Source of the DNA: Cronobacter muytjensii ATCC 51329
Lineage (GTDB): Bacteria; Pseudomonadota; Gammaproteobacteria; Enterobacterales; Enterobacteriaceae
Reading direction: 5' to 3'
Length of the DNA stretch: 64,000 nt
Assembly (NCBI RefSeq): GCF_001277195.1
Contig: NZ_CP012268.1
Location: 2,790,001-2,854,000, forward strand
In this document: positions 40,498 to 49,020 of the stretch, one piece after another
Layout: every line of letters starts with the position of its first letter
How positions within the stretch are numbered: the stretch's first letter is position 1
Made by a program: the position numbers and the translations under genes
The notes under the pieces: model-generated
The model's input: the letters and a program-made list of their open reading frames with translations, nothing else
What the model was told of the DNA's origin: nothing
Databases searched by the model: none

Positions 40498-41997
40498 ATG
40501 AGTCTCATCACAGGTGTCGTTAAATCGCTTTCGAAATTGTCCATGATAGGCCGCGCGCTAATGTTGCCTATCTCGCTGTTGCCCGCCGCCGGTCTGCTGC
40601 TGGCGTTCGGCGATAAATTCCATCTGCCGCTGATGATGAACGCGGGCGGCGTTATTTTTGATAACCTGCCCCTGCTGTTCGCCATCGGCTCCGCCGTCGG
40701 TCTGGCGTCGGAGTCGGGCATCGCGGCGCTCTCTGCCGCCGTCTCGGTGTTTATTATCAACATCACCATCAGCACGCAGCTTGGCATTACGCCGGAGATG
40801 GCAGCGAGCGGCGGAAAATATGCGATGGTGGTCGGCATCCCGACGCTTCAGATGGGCGTGTTCGGCGGTCTGATTTCCGGCATTCTCGCCGCATGGTGCT
40901 ATAACCGTTTCCACACGCTGCAACTGCCCGAATTCCTGGGCTTTTTCTCCGGTAAACGGTTTGTGGCGATTGCCGCGGCGTTGCTCTCATTCCTGCTCGG
41001 ACTGGCGTTGCCCTATGTCTGGCAGCATATCCAGGCGGGCATTGACGCGCTGTCGGTCATCGTGAATGGGGATAACCAGGCGGCCTCGACCTTTATCTTC
41101 GGGCTGGTGGAGCGCGCGCTCATCCCGCTCGGCCTGCATCATATCTGGTATCCGTCGTTCTGGTATTCGTTTGGCGATTACACCACCCAGACCGGGCAGG
41201 TTATCCACGGCGACCAGACCATCTGGTTCAAGATGCTGGAAGAAGGCGTGAAAAGCTTCAGCAGCGATACTTACCAGAATGCCGGTAAATTTATGCAGGG
41301 CGAGTTCCCGCTGATGCTGTTCGCGCTGCCGGCGGCGTGTCTTGCGATGTATCACGAAGCCAGCACGAAAAATAAAAAAATCGCCTCCGGCATTCTTTTC
41401 TCCGCCGCGTTGACCTGTTTTCTGACGGGGATCACGGAGCCGGTGGAATTTACCTTTATTTTTGTCGCGCCGGTGCTGTATGTATTTAACGCCATCATGG
41501 CGGGGCTTTCGTATATGTGCATGTATTTGCTGGACGCGCATATCGCCAAATCGTTCTCCGCCGGGCTTATCGATTACATCTCGTTCGGGATCCTGCCGTC
41601 TTTTAATGGCTATCAGACCCACTTCCTGAACGCGGTGATTGTCGGTATTCCGATGGCGATCATTTACTACTTTACCTTCCGCTTTGTTATTCGCCGTTTT
41701 GACGTGAAAACGCCGGGCCGGGTGGAAATCACCGCGAATGTGGATGATAAAACTGATGCGGAGCTGGCGGGCAATATCATGGGCCTGCTGGGCGGCAAAG
41801 AGAACATCACCAGCGTCGGCGCCTGTATCACCCGCCTGCGTCTTGAGGTCGCTCGTCCGGAACTGGTTGACAGAGACGGGCTGAACGCCCTTGGCGCGCG
41901 CGGCGTGGTGTTTGTGGGCGATAACGGCATACAGGTGATATTCGGCGCGCGCGCGCAGTTTATCGCGCAAAACATGTCAGGCATGACGGGGAAATAA
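40498..41997 (+). CDS. PTS EIIBC permease, glucose/maltose (MalX-like) family
   Basis: A 499-residue phosphotransferase permease with domains EIIC then EIIB. The membrane EIIC part (about 1-400) begins with LSKLSMIGRALMLPISLLPAAGLLLAFG and contains GLHHIWYPSFWYSF and GITEPVEFTFIFVAPVLYV, hallmarks of the glucose/glucoside superfamily. The cytoplasmic EIIB domain (about 420-495) has the phosphocysteine in ITSVGACITRLRLEV. No EIIA domain or gene lies nearby, so it probably uses the Crr EIIA(Glc) protein. It resembles MalX, which imports glucose/maltose. It is followed by the LacI-type gene and preceded by the palindromic operator. Substrate not determined. Confidence 0.88.
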   Translation: MSLITGVVKSLSKLSMIGRALMLPISLLPAAGLLLAFGDKFHLPLMMNAGGVIFDNLPLLFAIGSAVGLASESGIAALSAAVSVFIINITISTQLGITPEMAASGGKYAMVVGIPTLQMGVFGGLISGILAAWCYNRFHTLQLPEFLGFFSGKRFVAIAAALLSFLLGLALPYVWQHIQAGIDALSVIVNGDNQAASTFIFGLVERALIPLGLHHIWYPSFWYSFGDYTTQTGQVIHGDQTIWFKMLEEGVKSFSSDTYQNAGKFMQGEFPLMLFALPAACLAMYHEASTKNKKIASGILFSAALTCFLTGITEPVEFTFIFVAPVLYVFNAIMAGLSYMCMYLLDAHIAKSFSAGLIDYISFGILPSFNGYQTHFLNAVIVGIPMAIIYYFTFRFVIRRFDVKTPGRVEITANVDDKTDAELAGNIMGLLGGKENITSVGACITRLRLEVARPELVDRDGLNALGARGVVFVGDNGIQVIFGARAQFIAQNMSGMTGK

Positions 41998-42003
41998 CGC
42001 CCG

Positions 42004-42027
42004 CGCGGGCCTGGCGCCAGGCCCGCG
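42004..42027 (+). repeat. Perfect 24-base hairpin between PTS and LacI-type genes
   Basis: CGCGGGCCTGGC and GCCAGGCCCGCG abut as an uninterrupted palindrome, six bases after the PTS stop. It is followed only by TTCTC, so termination would be weak. It may reduce read-through into the regulator gene or protect the PTS mRNA 3' end. Confidence 0.55.
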
Positions 42028-42059
42028 TTCTCAGGCGATAAAAGGATAAATCAGGGCAG

Positions 42060-43076
42060 ATGAAAAAGGTCAGCATTATCGATGTGGCGCGTCACGCGGG
42101 CGTGTCGGTGTCCACCGTCTCGCTGGTGTTGCGCCAGAAGGGAAAAATCTCCGCCGCGACCATCGAAAAAGTGCATGCCGCCATTAAGGCGCTGGGCTAT
42201 GTGCATAACGTCGCCGCCGCTAACCTGCGCGGCAAAACCTCCAACCTGATAGGCCTGGTGGTGGACGATCTCAACGATCCGTTCTCCACCCGCGTCACGG
42301 CAAGCCTGGTGCAGGCGCTGGAGGCGCAGGGCTATATGGTCTTTCTCACCCAGCCGGGCCGAGAAACGGGGCGGCTGGCGGCCTGTTTTGTCTCGTTTAT
42401 CCGCCAGGGCGTGGCGGGCGTCGTTTACCTGACCGCCGATTCCGACCACCGCACGCTGCCTGCGCCGGTCGCGCAAAGCACATTGCCCGTAGTGGTGGTG
42501 TCACAATCGCCGGTTGAGGAAAAGCTCAACAGCGTAGTGCGCGACAACCGCCAGGCGGGCGGGCTCGCCACGCGCTATCTGATAGAGCGGGGCCACCGCA
42601 ATATCGCCTATATTGGCGGTACGGCGGGGTGTCTGATTCGTCAGGAGCGGTTGCTCGGCTACCGCGCCGCGCTCACGCAATATGGCCTCGCCTGGCGCGA
42701 TGAGTTCGCGCCTGCCTGCGCTGAAGAGACGCTCGCGGTAAGCCAGTCGGTACGCCAGTTGCTTGAAGCGAATAATAAAATTACCGCCCTGCTGTGCCAC
42801 TCGCCGCATGCGATTATCGGCTGCCTGGAGGCGATCCATCAGGTGGGCCGCACCGTGGGGAAAGACGTGTTTCTGACGCAGCAGGTGTCGCTGATTGGCT
42901 TTGAAGACATGATGCATGTGAATCTCACCTCACCGTCTTTCACCTACGTCTCGTCCGCCAGCGAAGAGACCGCCCGGCAGGCGGCGGGGCTTATTGTTAG
43001 GCTTATTCACGAGCCGGGCCTGGCCGCGCAGCGCATTACGCTCTCAGGCCAGCTTATCGCGCGCGGCTCCGCGTGA
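42060..43076 (+). CDS. LacI-family transcriptional repressor (MalI-like)
   Basis: A 338-residue repressor. The N-terminal headpiece SIIDVARHAGVSVSTVSLVL (about 4-23) is the LacI helix-turn-helix, followed by the hinge LRGKTSNLIGLVVDDLNDPF and a periplasmic-binding-protein-like sugar domain up to the C-terminus (SLIGFEDMMHVNL near residue 280). The headpiece resembles E. coli MalI (VSVSTVSLVLSGKGRIS). It is downstream of the PTS gene in the same direction, so it probably represses its own operon through the 33-base palindrome. The inducer is unknown. The Shine-Dalgarno is weak (CAGGGCAG). Confidence 0.88.
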   Translation: MKKVSIIDVARHAGVSVSTVSLVLRQKGKISAATIEKVHAAIKALGYVHNVAAANLRGKTSNLIGLVVDDLNDPFSTRVTASLVQALEAQGYMVFLTQPGRETGRLAACFVSFIRQGVAGVVYLTADSDHRTLPAPVAQSTLPVVVVSQSPVEEKLNSVVRDNRQAGGLATRYLIERGHRNIAYIGGTAGCLIRQERLLGYRAALTQYGLAWRDEFAPACAEETLAVSQSVRQLLEANNKITALLCHSPHAIIGCLEAIHQVGRTVGKDVFLTQQVSLIGFEDMMHVNLTSPSFTYVSSASEETARQAAGLIVRLIHEPGLAAQRITLSGQLIARGSA

Positions 43077-43093
43077 TGGTGCGTCGCTGACGG

Positions 43094-43182
43094 AGGAGGG
43101 GTGCGCTACGTTTACCTGCTAACAAGCCTGGTGTGGATGCATACCTGGGGTGATAAGCGCAGCACACTTGCCCCCCTCCCTG
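43094..43182. repeat. Degenerate REP-like repeat
   Basis: GAGGGGTGCGCTACGTTTAC near 43097 and GATAAGCGCAGCACACTTGC near 43152 are loosely inverted copies of the REP-like element found elsewhere in the window. Similarity is weaker than in the other copies. Confidence 0.3.
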
Positions 43183-43195
43183 AACATCGCGCATA

Positions 43196-43221
43196 AAAAA
43201 AGCGGCTTTCGCCGCTTTTTC
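43196..43221 (-). terminator. Terminator of cysS
   Basis: AGCGGC, loop TTTC, GCCGCT (43201-43216) is flanked by seven A on the left and five T on the right, so it works in either direction. On the minus strand it starts five bases after the cysS stop. Confidence 0.8.
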
Positions 43222-44607
43222 TTATTTACGCCGCCAGGTGGTACCCTGCGGGCCATCTTCCAGCACGATGCCCATCTCGTTTAAGCGATCGCGCGCCGCG
43301 TCCGCCGCCGCCCAGTCTTTCGCTTTACGCGCCTCCAGACGTTTCACGATCAGCGCTTCGATTTCCGCCACTTCGTCATCGTTGGCCTGCGCGCCGGATT
43401 GCAGGAACTGCTCTGGCGCCTGCTCCAGCAGCCCGAGCACCGCCGCGAGCTTACGCAGATGCGCCGCCAGCTGGTTCGCCGCGTGGCTGTCTTCCGCTTT
43501 CAGGCGGTTCACTTCACGCGCTATATCAAACAGCACTGAATAGGCTTCCGGCGTATTGAAATCGTCGTTCATCGCCTCGATAAAGCGCGCTTCGAACGCC
43601 TCGCCGCCCGCGGCTGTCGCGCTGCTGTCGGTGCCGCGCAGCGCGGTGTAGAGACGCTCAAGGGAGGCCCGCGCCTGCTTTAAGTTCTCTTCGCTGTAGT
43701 TCAGCTGGCTGCGATAGTGGCCCGACATCAGGAAATAGCGCACGGTTTCCGCGTCGTAATGCTGCAACACATCGCGCACGGTAAAGAAGTTGCCAAGCGA
43801 TTTAGACATCTTCTCGCGATCGACCATCACCATGCCCGAGTGCATCCAGTAGTTAACGTATTCGCCGTCATGCGCGCAGGTCGACTGGGCGATTTCGTTT
43901 TCATGGTGCGGGAACATCAGATCAGAACCGCCGCCGTGAATATCGAAATGGCTGCCCAGCTGTTTGCAGTTCATCGCAGAGCATTCGATATGCCAGCCCG
44001 GACGGCCATCGCCCCACGGCGACGGCCAGCTCGGCTCGCCCGGCTTGGACATCTTCCACAGCACGAAATCCATCGGATTGCGTTTGCTGTCGGCCACTTC
44101 GACGCGCGCGCCCGCCTGAAGCTGCTCGAGATCCTGACGCGACAGCTTGCCGTAATCGGCGTCGCTCTCCACGGCGAACATGACATCGCCGTTGCCGGCG
44201 ACATACGCATGACCGCGGGCGATCAACTGCTCCACAATCTCAATAATCTCCGGAATGTGCTGCGTCGCGCGCGGCTCGCTATCCGGGCGCAGAATGTTCA
44301 GCGCATCAAAATCGTTGTGCATTTCGGCGACCATGCGGTCTACCAGCGCCACGAAGTCTTCACCGTTCTCGTTTGCGCGTTTAATGATTTTGTCGTCAAT
44401 ATCGGTAATGTTACGCACATATTTCAGCTTATAGCCGAGAAAACGCAGGTAACGCGCGACCACGTCAAAGGCGATAAACGTGCGCCCGTGGCCGATGTGA
44501 CAGAGGTCGTAAACGGTAATACCACACACGTACATGCCGACTTCCCCGGCATGGATAGGCTTGAATTCCTCTTTCTGGCGACTCATGGTATTGAAGATTT
44601 TTAACAT
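43222..44607 (-). CDS. cysS: Cysteinyl-tRNA synthetase
   Basis: A 461-residue class Ia aminoacyl-tRNA synthetase that charges tRNA-Cys. Motifs are CGITVYDLCHIGHGRTF, holding the zinc-binding Cys and the HIGH sequence (about 28-44), WHIECSAM with further zinc ligands, and KMSKSLGN (about 266-273). It has the normal length for the enzyme. The start at 44607 begins MLKIFNTMSRQKEEF, as in E. coli. An upstream extension to 44691 has no support. It is divergent from ppiB, as in E. coli. Confidence 0.97.
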   Translation of the reverse strand: MLKIFNTMSRQKEEFKPIHAGEVGMYVCGITVYDLCHIGHGRTFIAFDVVARYLRFLGYKLKYVRNITDIDDKIIKRANENGEDFVALVDRMVAEMHNDFDALNILRPDSEPRATQHIPEIIEIVEQLIARGHAYVAGNGDVMFAVESDADYGKLSRQDLEQLQAGARVEVADSKRNPMDFVLWKMSKPGEPSWPSPWGDGRPGWHIECSAMNCKQLGSHFDIHGGGSDLMFPHHENEIAQSTCAHDGEYVNYWMHSGMVMVDREKMSKSLGNFFTVRDVLQHYDAETVRYFLMSGHYRSQLNYSEENLKQARASLERLYTALRGTDSSATAAGGEAFEARFIEAMNDDFNTPEAYSVLFDIAREVNRLKAEDSHAANQLAAHLRKLAAVLGLLEQAPEQFLQSGAQANDDEVAEIEALIVKRLEARKAKDWAAADAARDRLNEMGIVLEDGPQGTTWRRK

Positions 44608-44783
44608 CAGAAGTTTCCGTGTCAGTGTGTGGTAAGCAGATAAAACCCCTATATTACCCATAATTGAAAGCGCAAGCACCCCACTTTGCAAGGTGAAGCA
44701 AGCGGTGAGTTATGCTATAACAGCCTCCTACTGTGGCTTCTTCTGGAAGCCGAAGCACCACTGAAACACAACAGGATGCAGAC

Positions 44784-45278
44784 ATGGTTACTTTTCACAC
44801 CAATCACGGCGATATCGTAATCAAAACTTTTGATGACAAAGCGCCGGAAACGGTAAAAAACTTTCTGGAATATTGCCGCGAAGGTTTCTACGACAACACC
44901 ATTTTCCATCGTGTAATTAACGGCTTTATGATTCAGGGCGGCGGCTTCGAGCCGGGCATGAAACAGAAAAGCACGAAAGATCCTATCAAGAACGAAGCCA
45001 ACAACGGCCTGAAGAACACCCGCGGCACGCTGGCTATGGCGCGCACGCAGGCGCCGCACTCCGCGACCGCCCAGTTCTTCATCAACGTGGTTGATAACGA
45101 CTTCCTGAACTTCAGCGGCGAAAGCCTGCAGGGTTGGGGCTACTGCGTATTCGCGGAAGTGGTCGAAGGCATGGACGTGGTTGATAAAATCAAAGGCGTT
45201 TCCACCGGCCGCAGCGGCATGCATCAGGACGTGCCGAAAGAAGACGTGATTATCGAGCGCGTAACCGTCAGCGAGTAA
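44784..45278 (+). CDS. ppiB: Peptidyl-prolyl cis-trans isomerase B
   Basis: A 164-residue cytoplasmic cyclophilin that speeds proline isomerisation during folding. It has the cyclophilin core FHRVINGFMIQGG (catalytic Arg, about 40-52), LAMARTQAPHSATAQFFIN and VFAEVVEGMDVVDKI. There is no signal peptide, which separates it from periplasmic PpiA. The start at 44784 (MVTFHTNHGDI) has an ACAGGA ribosome site; a longer frame from 44733 is not conserved. lpxH begins three bases after its stop. Confidence 0.97.
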   Translation: MVTFHTNHGDIVIKTFDDKAPETVKNFLEYCREGFYDNTIFHRVINGFMIQGGGFEPGMKQKSTKDPIKNEANNGLKNTRGTLAMARTQAPHSATAQFFINVVDNDFLNFSGESLQGWGYCVFAEVVEGMDVVDKIKGVSTGRSGMHQDVPKEDVIIERVTVSE

Positions 45279-45281
45279 TTC

Positions 45282-46004
45282 GTGGCGACGCTCTTTATTG
45301 CAGATCTTCATCTGTGCTCAGAAGAACCGGCGATTACCGCCGGTTTTCTGCGTTTTTTAGCCGGTACGGCACGTGAGGCGGACGCGCTTTACATCCTGGG
45401 CGACCTGTTTGAAGCCTGGATTGGCGATGATGACCCCGAGCCGCTGCACCGCGATATCGCCGCCGCCATAAAGGCGCTCGTGGCAAGCGGCGTGCCCTGT
45501 TACTTCATTCACGGCAACCGCGATTTCCTGCTGGGCAAACGCTTCGCGCGTGAAAGCGGTATGCAGCTTCTGCCGGAAGAAAAAGTCCTTGAGCTTTACG
45601 GCAGACGCGTACTGATTATGCATGGCGACACGCTCTGCACGGATGACGCCGGCTATCAGGCGTTTCGCGCCAAAGTGCATAAGCCGTGGCTGCAACGGCT
45701 TTTCCTCACGCTCCCTCTGCGCCTGCGCCGCCGCATCGCCGCAAAAATGCGTGCCGGCAGCAAAGCTTCCAACAGCCAGAAAGATCTCGCCATTATGGAC
45801 GTCAACCCCCAGGCTGTGGCTGAGGCGATGACGCGCCAGCGCGTGCAGTGGCTGATCCACGGTCACACCCACCGCCCCGCCGTCCATGCCCTTGAAGCCA
45901 ACGGCCAGCCCGCTCATCGCGTCGTGTTAGGCGCCTGGCACAGCGAAGGCTCAATGATCAAAGTCACGCCAGACGACGTTGAACTGATCGCCTTTCCGTT
46001 CTGA
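45282..46004 (+). CDS. lpxH: UDP-2,3-diacylglucosamine diphosphatase LpxH
   Basis: A 240-residue peripheral inner-membrane metallophosphoesterase that makes lipid X in lipid A synthesis. Metal-binding motifs: IADLHL (with D8/H10), ILGDLFEAW, HGNRDFLLG, and the late LIHGHTHRPAVH. The start codon is GTG at 45282, three bases after the ppiB stop, giving VATLFIADLHL; E. coli lpxH has the same N-terminus. It is probably expressed with ppiB. Confidence 0.96.
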   Translation: MATLFIADLHLCSEEPAITAGFLRFLAGTAREADALYILGDLFEAWIGDDDPEPLHRDIAAAIKALVASGVPCYFIHGNRDFLLGKRFARESGMQLLPEEKVLELYGRRVLIMHGDTLCTDDAGYQAFRAKVHKPWLQRLFLTLPLRLRRRIAAKMRAGSKASNSQKDLAIMDVNPQAVAEAMTRQRVQWLIHGHTHRPAVHALEANGQPAHRVVLGAWHSEGSMIKVTPDDVELIAFPF

Positions 46005-46037
46005 TTCGCTCTCCCCTTTTTTGCCGTCCGCACGCCT

Positions 46038-46053
46038 ACGCAACCGTTTTCCT
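46038..46053 (+). promoter_or_regulatory. PurR box upstream of purEK
   Basis: ACGCAACCGTTTTCCT differs at one position from the PurR operator ACGCAAACGTTTTCCT. It lies 84 bases before the purE start. purEK is a known PurR regulon member. Confidence 0.8.
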
Positions 46054-46137
46054 TGCCCGTTATCCATGATATTCTCGAAGCCCTCGTAACGGCGACCCCG
46101 TTGATTTTGCCGCCTGACCACAGGAGTTTTGAGACGT

Positions 46138-46647
46138 ATGTCCTCCAGCCACACCCCGGCGCGTATCGCCATCGTCATGGGTTCCAGAAGCGACTGGGCC
46201 ACCATGCAGTTTGCCGCAGAAATCCTTGATGCTCTGGATGTTCCTCACCACGTTGAAGTGGTCTCCGCGCACCGCACGCCCGATAAACTGTTCAGCTTCG
46301 CCGAAAGCGCGCAGGAGAACGGTTTTCAGGTGATTATCGCGGGCGCGGGCGGCGCGGCGCATCTGCCGGGCATGATCGCCGCGAAAACGCTGGTGCCGGT
46401 GCTGGGCGTGCCGGTGCAGAGCGCCGCGTTAAGCGGGCTGGACAGCCTCTACTCTATCGTACAGATGCCGCGCGGTATTCCGGTGGGTACGCTGGCTATC
46501 GGTAAAGCGGGCGCAGCCAACGCCGCTCTGCTGGCCGCCCAGATCCTGGCGCAGCACGACAGCGCCCTGCTGGCGCGTCTTCAGGTCTGGCGCCAGAAGC
46601 AAACCGACGAGGTGCTGGAGAACCCGGATCCGCGGGGTGACGCATGA
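46138..46647 (+). CDS. purE: N5-carboxyaminoimidazole ribonucleotide mutase PurE
   Basis: A 169-residue cytoplasmic enzyme of purine synthesis that converts N5-CAIR to CAIR. Active-site stretches are MGSRSDWATM (about 16-25), VVSAHRTPDKL with the catalytic His (about 43-53) and AGGAAHLPGM-type GAGGAAHLPGMIA. The start at 46138 (MSSSHTPARIA) has CAGGAG eleven bases upstream; an in-frame TTG lies nine bases earlier. It overlaps purK by four bases (ATGA). Confidence 0.96.
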   Translation: MSSSHTPARIAIVMGSRSDWATMQFAAEILDALDVPHHVEVVSAHRTPDKLFSFAESAQENGFQVIIAGAGGAAHLPGMIAAKTLVPVLGVPVQSAALSGLDSLYSIVQMPRGIPVGTLAIGKAGAANAALLAAQILAQHDSALLARLQVWRQKQTDEVLENPDPRGDA

Positions 46648-47711
46648 AGCAGGTATGCGTGCTGGGTAACGGCCAGCTCGGCAGAATGCTGCGTCAGGCA
46701 GGCGAGCCGCTCGGCATTCGCGTCTGGCCGGTAGGGCTCGACGCCGATCCGCAGGCGGTGCCGTTCGCGCAAAGCGTTATCACAGCGGAGATCGAACGCT
46801 GGCCGGAAACCGCCCTCACCCGCGAGCTGGCGCGTCATAACGCCTTTGTGAACCGCGACGTTTTCCCGCTTATCGCCGACCGCCTTACCCAGAAGCAACT
46901 GCTTGATAAGCTCGCGCTTCCTACCGCGCCCTGGCAGCTGCTGGCCGACCGCAGCGAGTGGCCGCAGGTGTTCAGCCGTCTTGGCGAACTGGCTATCGTG
47001 AAGCGCCGCACTGGCGGCTACGACGGCCGCGGCCAGTGGCGTTTGCGTGAAGGCGAGACCGACACGCTGCCTGCCGAGTGCTACGGCGAATGTATCGTCG
47101 AACAGGGCATTCACTTTTCCGGCGAGGTGTCGCTGGTGGGCGCGCGCGCGCACGACGGCAGCGCGGTCTTTTATCCGCTGACCCATAACCTGCATCAGGA
47201 CGGCATTCTGCGCACCAGCGTGGCTTTCCCGCACGCGAGCGCCACGCAGCAGGATCAGGCCGAGTCGATGCTGCGCGCCATTATGGACGAGCTGAACTAT
47301 GTCGGTGTAATGGCGATGGAGTGTTTCGTGACACCGCAGGGCCTGCTGATTAACGAGCTGGCGCCGCGCGTGCACAATAGCGGCCACTGGACGCAAAATG
47401 GCGCATCGATAAGCCAGTTTGAGCTGCACCTGCGCGCCGTGACCGGCCTTCCGCTGCCGCAGCCGGTGGTCAGCAGCCCGTCGGTGATGGTCAACCTGAT
47501 TGGCAGCGATCTCAATTACGACTGGCTCAAGCTGCCGCTGGTGCATCTGCACTGGTACGACAAAGAGGTGCGTCCGGGCCGTAAAGTGGGTCACCTTAAC
47601 CTCAGCGACAACGACCCGGCGCTGCTTGACGCCACGCTGGAGGCGCTCGCGCCGCTGCTTCCGCCAGAGTATGCCAGCGGCATCGCCTGGGCGCAGGCGC
47701 TGTTACGCTAA
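46644..47711 (+). CDS. purK: N5-carboxyaminoimidazole ribonucleotide synthase PurK
   Basis: A 355-residue ATP-grasp enzyme that makes N5-CAIR from AIR, ATP and bicarbonate. It begins with VCVLGNGQLGRMLRQAGEPL, has the ATP-binding KRRTGGYDGRGQW near residue 115, and the metal-binding NELAPRVHNSGHWT near 236-249. Its length matches the E. coli enzyme. It overlaps purE by four bases and is followed by a clear terminator. Confidence 0.96.
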   Translation: MKQVCVLGNGQLGRMLRQAGEPLGIRVWPVGLDADPQAVPFAQSVITAEIERWPETALTRELARHNAFVNRDVFPLIADRLTQKQLLDKLALPTAPWQLLADRSEWPQVFSRLGELAIVKRRTGGYDGRGQWRLREGETDTLPAECYGECIVEQGIHFSGEVSLVGARAHDGSAVFYPLTHNLHQDGILRTSVAFPHASATQQDQAESMLRAIMDELNYVGVMAMECFVTPQGLLINELAPRVHNSGHWTQNGASISQFELHLRAVTGLPLPQPVVSSPSVMVNLIGSDLNYDWLKLPLVHLHWYDKEVRPGRKVGHLNLSDNDPALLDATLEALAPLLPPEYASGIAWAQALLR

Positions 47712-47715
47712 GCGA

Positions 47716-47741
47716 AAGGCACCCCGAGGGGTGCCTTTTTT
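47716..47741 (+). terminator. Terminator of purEK
   Basis: AAGGCACCCC, loop GA, GGGGTGCC then six T (47716-47741). It starts five bases after the purK stop. Confidence 0.85.
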
Positions 47742-47817
47742 ACAGACGCCTGGGTGCGGTGATTGATAAGGTCAGTGCGCTTACTCCCCCAGCACAGCCG
47801 CATCACGTTATGTCCGG

Positions 47818-47855
47818 TTCGCAGGGCGGGTAAACAAAGCGCCACCCGCCGTCCC
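47818..47855. repeat. REP-like arm before the cystathionine gamma-lyase gene
   Basis: GTTCGCAGGGCGGGTAAACA then AAGCGCCACCCGCCGTCC matches the inverted arm of the repeats near 6440 and 12085. It lies between the convergent purK and trans-sulfuration genes. Confidence 0.5.
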
Positions 47856-47863
47856 GCACATCG

Positions 47864-49009
47864 TTACTCTTCCAGCGCCTGCCCCAGATCGGCAATCAGG
47901 TCCTCCGCCTCCTCGATCCCCACCGACAACCGGATCAACTGCGGCGTGATGCCGTTCGCGAGCCGCTGCTCAAGCGGAATCGACGCGTGCGTCATGCTGA
48001 AAGGCTGGCTCACCAGGCTCTCGACGCCCCCCAGGCTCTCCGCAAGCGTAAAGAGCCGCAGCTTTTTTATTACCTGCGCCGCGCGCGCGTCGTCACCGCG
48101 CACCACGATGGAAATCATCCCGCCCGCCAGCGCCATCTGACGGCGCGCCAGCGCATGCTGCGGATGGCTGTCGAGCCACGGAAAAAAGACCTTTTCCACC
48201 TGCGGATGCCGCTCCAGCCGCTGCGCTATCTTCAGCGCATTCGCGCTGTGGCGCTCCATACGCAGCGCCAGCGTGCGGATACCGCGCAGCGTCAGGAAGC
48301 TGCTGAACGGATCGAGCACGCCGCCGACGGCGTTTTGCAGATACGCCAGCTGCTGCGCCAGCGCCGCGTTATCCCCCACCACTGCCAGCCCCGCCACGAC
48401 ATCCGAGTGGCCGTTGAGGTATTTGGTGGCCGAATGCACCACGATATCAAACCCGAGCGTCAGCGGGCGGTGGATCGCCGGTGAAGCAAAAGTATTATCG
48501 GCCACACTGATAATTCCGTGGCGGCGCGCCAGCCCGGCGATGGCTTCAAGATCCGCAAGCTTGAGCAACGGATTGGTCGGCGTTTCGACCCAGATCATGC
48601 GCGTTTCCGGGCGGATCGCCGCCTCCAGCGCGGCAAGATCGTCCGGCTTCGCCCAGGTGACCGAAAGCCCGGCGGTACGCTTGCGCACGTTTTCCAGCAG
48701 CCGGTAAGTGCCGCCGTAAACATCATCTACCGCCACGATGTGGCTCTCTTTGTCGAGCAGTTCCAGCACCGTGGAAATCGCCGCCAGCCCGGAGGCGAAC
48801 GCAAACCCCTGACGGCCCGCCTCCAGCTCGGCGATGGCGCGCTCCAGCGCGTGGCGGGTCGGATTGCCGCTGCGCGAATACTCATAGCCCGTATGTTCGC
48901 CGGGCGCGGGCTGCGCGAAAGTAGACGTGGCGTAAATCGGCGGCATCACCGCGCCGTGCTGGTCGTGGTGCGTGCCGCTATGCACGCTAAGAGTGGCAAA
49001 TTTATCCAT
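47864..49009 (-). CDS. Cystathionine gamma-lyase (reverse trans-sulfuration)
   Basis: A 381-residue PLP enzyme of the Cys/Met metabolism family. With the upstream cystathionine beta-synthase it would cut cystathionine to cysteine, 2-oxobutyrate and ammonia, making cysteine from methionine. The PLP lysine is in VHSATKYLNGHSDV (about 196-209); YSRSGNPTRHALE and NPLLKLADLEA are family signatures. Cystathionine gamma-synthase (MetB) and beta-lyase share the fold, but pairing with a beta-synthase favours gamma-lyase. A paralogous pair (mtcBC) is known in Klebsiella. It follows eleven bases after the upstream gene. Confidence 0.88.
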   Translation of the reverse strand: MDKFATLSVHSGTHHDQHGAVMPPIYATSTFAQPAPGEHTGYEYSRSGNPTRHALERAIAELEAGRQGFAFASGLAAISTVLELLDKESHIVAVDDVYGGTYRLLENVRKRTAGLSVTWAKPDDLAALEAAIRPETRMIWVETPTNPLLKLADLEAIAGLARRHGIISVADNTFASPAIHRPLTLGFDIVVHSATKYLNGHSDVVAGLAVVGDNAALAQQLAYLQNAVGGVLDPFSSFLTLRGIRTLALRMERHSANALKIAQRLERHPQVEKVFFPWLDSHPQHALARRQMALAGGMISIVVRGDDARAAQVIKKLRLFTLAESLGGVESLVSQPFSMTHASIPLEQRLANGITPQLIRLSVGIEEAEDLIADLGQALEE

Positions 49010-49020
49010 AATAAAGCTCC